From contig JAIOQC010000041.1 in the NCBI GenBank assembly GCA_021413565.1, forward strand, positions 1-6,462: a DNA stretch of 6,462 nt. The letters run 5' to 3'. The translations under genes and the position numbers were made by a program. Source of the DNA: Candidatus Nomurabacteria bacterium (GTDB lineage Bacteria; Patescibacteriota; Minisyncoccia; Phycocordibacterales; UBA9973). Every line of letters starts with the position of its first letter. Within the stretch, counting starts at the first letter, position 1. The notes beneath the pieces were generated by a model. It saw only the letters and a list, made by a program, of their open reading frames with translations, searched no databases and was not told the DNA's origin. Shown here piece by piece: positions 5,529 to 6,462 of the stretch.

Positions 5529-5801
5529 TTAGATTATGTTGACTACTTTCTTGACAGACGAAGTTCGATTGAAATTAATCTTTCGTTTAGTACTGAATTT
5601 CACAATACCTGGTTTGAGGGCAAATAGAGTGTGGTCTTTTCCCATTCCAACATTTGTGCCTGGAAGGATTTTTGTACCACGCTGACGAATGATGACTGAG
5701 CCTGCTTTAGCAGTTTCCCCAGCATAAAGTTTCGTACCAAGGTACTTTGGATTCGAGTCTGTTAAGTTTTTGGCGGAACCGCCAGCTTTTCTATGTGCCA
5801 T
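5529..5801 (-). CDS. rpmA: 50S ribosomal protein L27
   Basis: L27 sits at the peptidyl-transferase centre, where its flexible N-terminus reaches toward the P-site tRNA. The 90-residue protein begins [12 protein letters not shown] and carries the family signatures [15 protein letters not shown] (16-30), [12 protein letters not shown] (33-44) and [16 protein letters not shown] (47-62). It starts directly with the mature sequence and has no cleavable N-terminal extension of the Firmicutes kind. The C-terminus has a basic tail (about 71-90, [21 protein letters not shown]) that appears slightly longer than in many homologues. L21 (rplU), commonly next to rpmA, is not within the roughly 660 bp upstream in this window; a divergent gene is there instead. 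The start is fixed by the conserved MAH. No Shine-Dalgarno and no convincing promoter were found, but the 5' leader region holds a possible short hairpin. Confidence 0.98.
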   Translation of the reverse strand: MAHRKAGGSAKNLTDSNPKYLGTKLYAGETAKAGSVIIRQRGTKILPGTNVGMGKDHTLFALKPGIVKFSTKRKINFNRTSSVKKVVNII

Positions 5802-5879
5802 ATTGAATTAGTTGTTAGGTTCTAGTTTTTAGGGGTTAGAGAGGGAACTAAAACTCTAGTAAACCTTTATTAAATGCCT

Positions 5880-5885
5880 TATAAT
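5880..5885 (+). promoter_or_regulatory. -10 element before the Ada-like membrane protein gene
   Basis: A perfect TATAAT lies 9 nt before the ATG at 5895, giving a predicted leader of about 3 nt. No -35 consensus is visible 16-18 nt upstream. The complementary strand reads TTATAAG here, so the site might also contribute to rpmA transcription in the opposite direction, but that would be weak. Confidence 0.5.
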
Positions 5886-5894
5886 TAAACTCAT

Positions 5895-6296
5895 ATGAGT
5901 ATAAATGATTTTTGGAATAAAATCAAGGGCAAATGGACTATTGACAAAATTACTATTATGTATCTTTTTGTGGTGATTGGGGTAGGGGTGTCTTGTTTTG
6001 GTCTAGGTAGATTATCAGTGGTCACTAAAACTGATATAAATAATGAAATTATATTTACCAATACACCACAGTCATCTGTAAATAGTCAACAAGCATCTGC
6101 TTATGAGTCTTATGTAGACACAAAGGTGATACCATTAGTCCAAGAAAGAAACTATGTCGCATCAAAAAATGGTAAACTATACTACAGTGCATCTTGTTCT
6201 GGTGCAAATAGAATTAAAACAGAGAATCAAATCTGGTTTGCCCTCTCAACTGACGCAGAAAAGTTGGGATATACACTATCAACATCTTGTAAATAA
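5895..6296 (+). CDS. One-pass membrane protein with a C-terminal two-cysteine Ada-like domain
   Basis: The 133-residue protein has a basic N-terminal segment (K9, K11, K13, K18), one transmembrane helix (about 20-42), a Ser/Asn/Gln-rich linker (about 46-85), and a compact C-terminal domain (about 86-133). By the positive-inside rule the C-terminal domain lies outside the cytoplasm. That domain, YVASKNGKLYYSASCSGANR followed by IKTENQIWFALSTDAEKLGYTLSTSCK, follows the pattern of the Ada metal-binding domain ('S....kyH...C......i...n...f.s..eA...Gy..C..C'), but only two cysteines, C101 and C132, are present where Ada has four. I recall similar short anchored proteins in Parcubacteria genomes. 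The function is unknown: the cysteines might form a disulfide or half of a metal site. There is no DNA-repair context. It is followed 14 bp later by another anchored ORF on the same strand. Confidence 0.82.
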   Translation: MSINDFWNKIKGKWTIDKITIMYLFVVIGVGVSCFGLGRLSVVTKTDINNEIIFTNTPQSSVNSQQASAYESYVDTKVIPLVQERNYVASKNGKLYYSASCSGANRIKTENQIWFALSTDAEKLGYTLSTSCK

Positions 6297-6310
6297 ATTT
6301 TAAATTAAAA

Positions 6311-6462
6311 ATGAAAATCTTTCATCAAATAATTATTATAGTTTTGGGGTTGTCTTTGTTGTATGTTGCCAAAGATGATGTTTTGCGTGTATACCAAAAT
6401 ATTATCTCGCAAGATAAAAAAGAGGTAGTAAATAATACACTCAATGATTCTATAGAAAATAA
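6311..6462 (+). CDS. Membrane-anchored or exported protein, N-terminal fragment cut by the window end
   Basis: An open frame begins at ATG 6311 and runs 50 codons plus two bases to the end of the window without a stop. It starts MKIFHQIIIIVLGLSLLYVA, with one hydrophobic helix (about 4-20), then a charged segment (KDDVLRVYQ) and an Asn/Asp/Lys-rich stretch. This looks like a signal anchor or uncleaved signal peptide followed by a linker to an extracytoplasmic domain that lies outside the window. The gap to the preceding stop is 14 bp, so co-transcription is likely. No Shine-Dalgarno is present. Similar N-termini precede CAP-domain secreted proteins in Parcubacteria, as I remember them, but nothing visible here establishes that. 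Confidence 0.7.
   Translation, partial: MKIFHQIIIIVLGLSLLYVAKDDVLRVYQNIISQDKKEVVNNTLNDSIEN

Noticed and set aside
210..6296. Possible recoding of UGA, suggested because none of the nine complete genes ends in TGA
   Set aside because: All nine genes give full-length, well-conserved proteins with the standard code, tryptophan is encoded by TGG, and no in-frame UGA is needed. Nine stops in an AT-rich genome are too few to read into.

Overview
The window looks like a piece of an AT-rich bacterial chromosome from the Candidate Phyla Radiation (Patescibacteria), most likely a Parcubacteria-type lineage. This rests on gene content and style, not a phylogenetic test: short genes, a 16S methyltransferase RsmI without its C-terminal domain, a membrane-anchored DUF4015-type putative glycoside hydrolase beside an S41 peptidase, a one-pass protein with a two-cysteine Ada-like tail, and start codons without Shine-Dalgarno sequences. 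The standard genetic code fits. All nine complete genes end in TAA or TAG.

Layout. Positions 1-113 hold a 17-bp direct repeat and sequence resembling an IS481-type insertion sequence end; no transposase is visible. Positions 210-854 (minus) encode a shortened isopenicillin-N-synthase-like 2-oxoglutarate/Fe(II) oxygenase that appears to have lost its metal ligands. A divergent intergenic region leads to a small DoxX-family membrane protein (993-1343), which ends at a perfect hairpin terminator. Directly against that terminator lies an extended -10 promoter for rsmI (1401-2099). Next come a two-helix small membrane protein (2187-2390), the anchored putative glycoside hydrolase (2399-3634), a CtpA-like S41 carboxyl-terminal protease (3656-4879) and ribosomal protein L9 (4885-5325). 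All four lie on the plus strand at close spacing and could be one transcription unit. L9 converges on ribosomal protein L27 (5529-5801, minus). The 203 bp between them holds a 32-bp perfect palindromic terminator and a ~104-bp inverted-repeat element. After a divergent region come the Ada-like membrane protein (5895-6296) and a membrane-anchored ORF cut by the window end (6311-6462).

How the genes may work together: rsmI, rplI and rpmA serve the ribosome. The small membrane protein, the putative glycoside hydrolase, the S41 protease and the last two ORFs are all predicted to be membrane-anchored, mostly with the functional domain outside the cytoplasm, which suggests cell-envelope processing. 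Several TATAAT-like elements sit 6-13 nt before start codons, and no gene has a recognisable Shine-Dalgarno sequence, which points to leaderless or near-leaderless mRNAs. The most unusual items are the predicted pseudo-oxygenase, the leaderless promoter pattern and the inverted-repeat element between rplI and rpmA.
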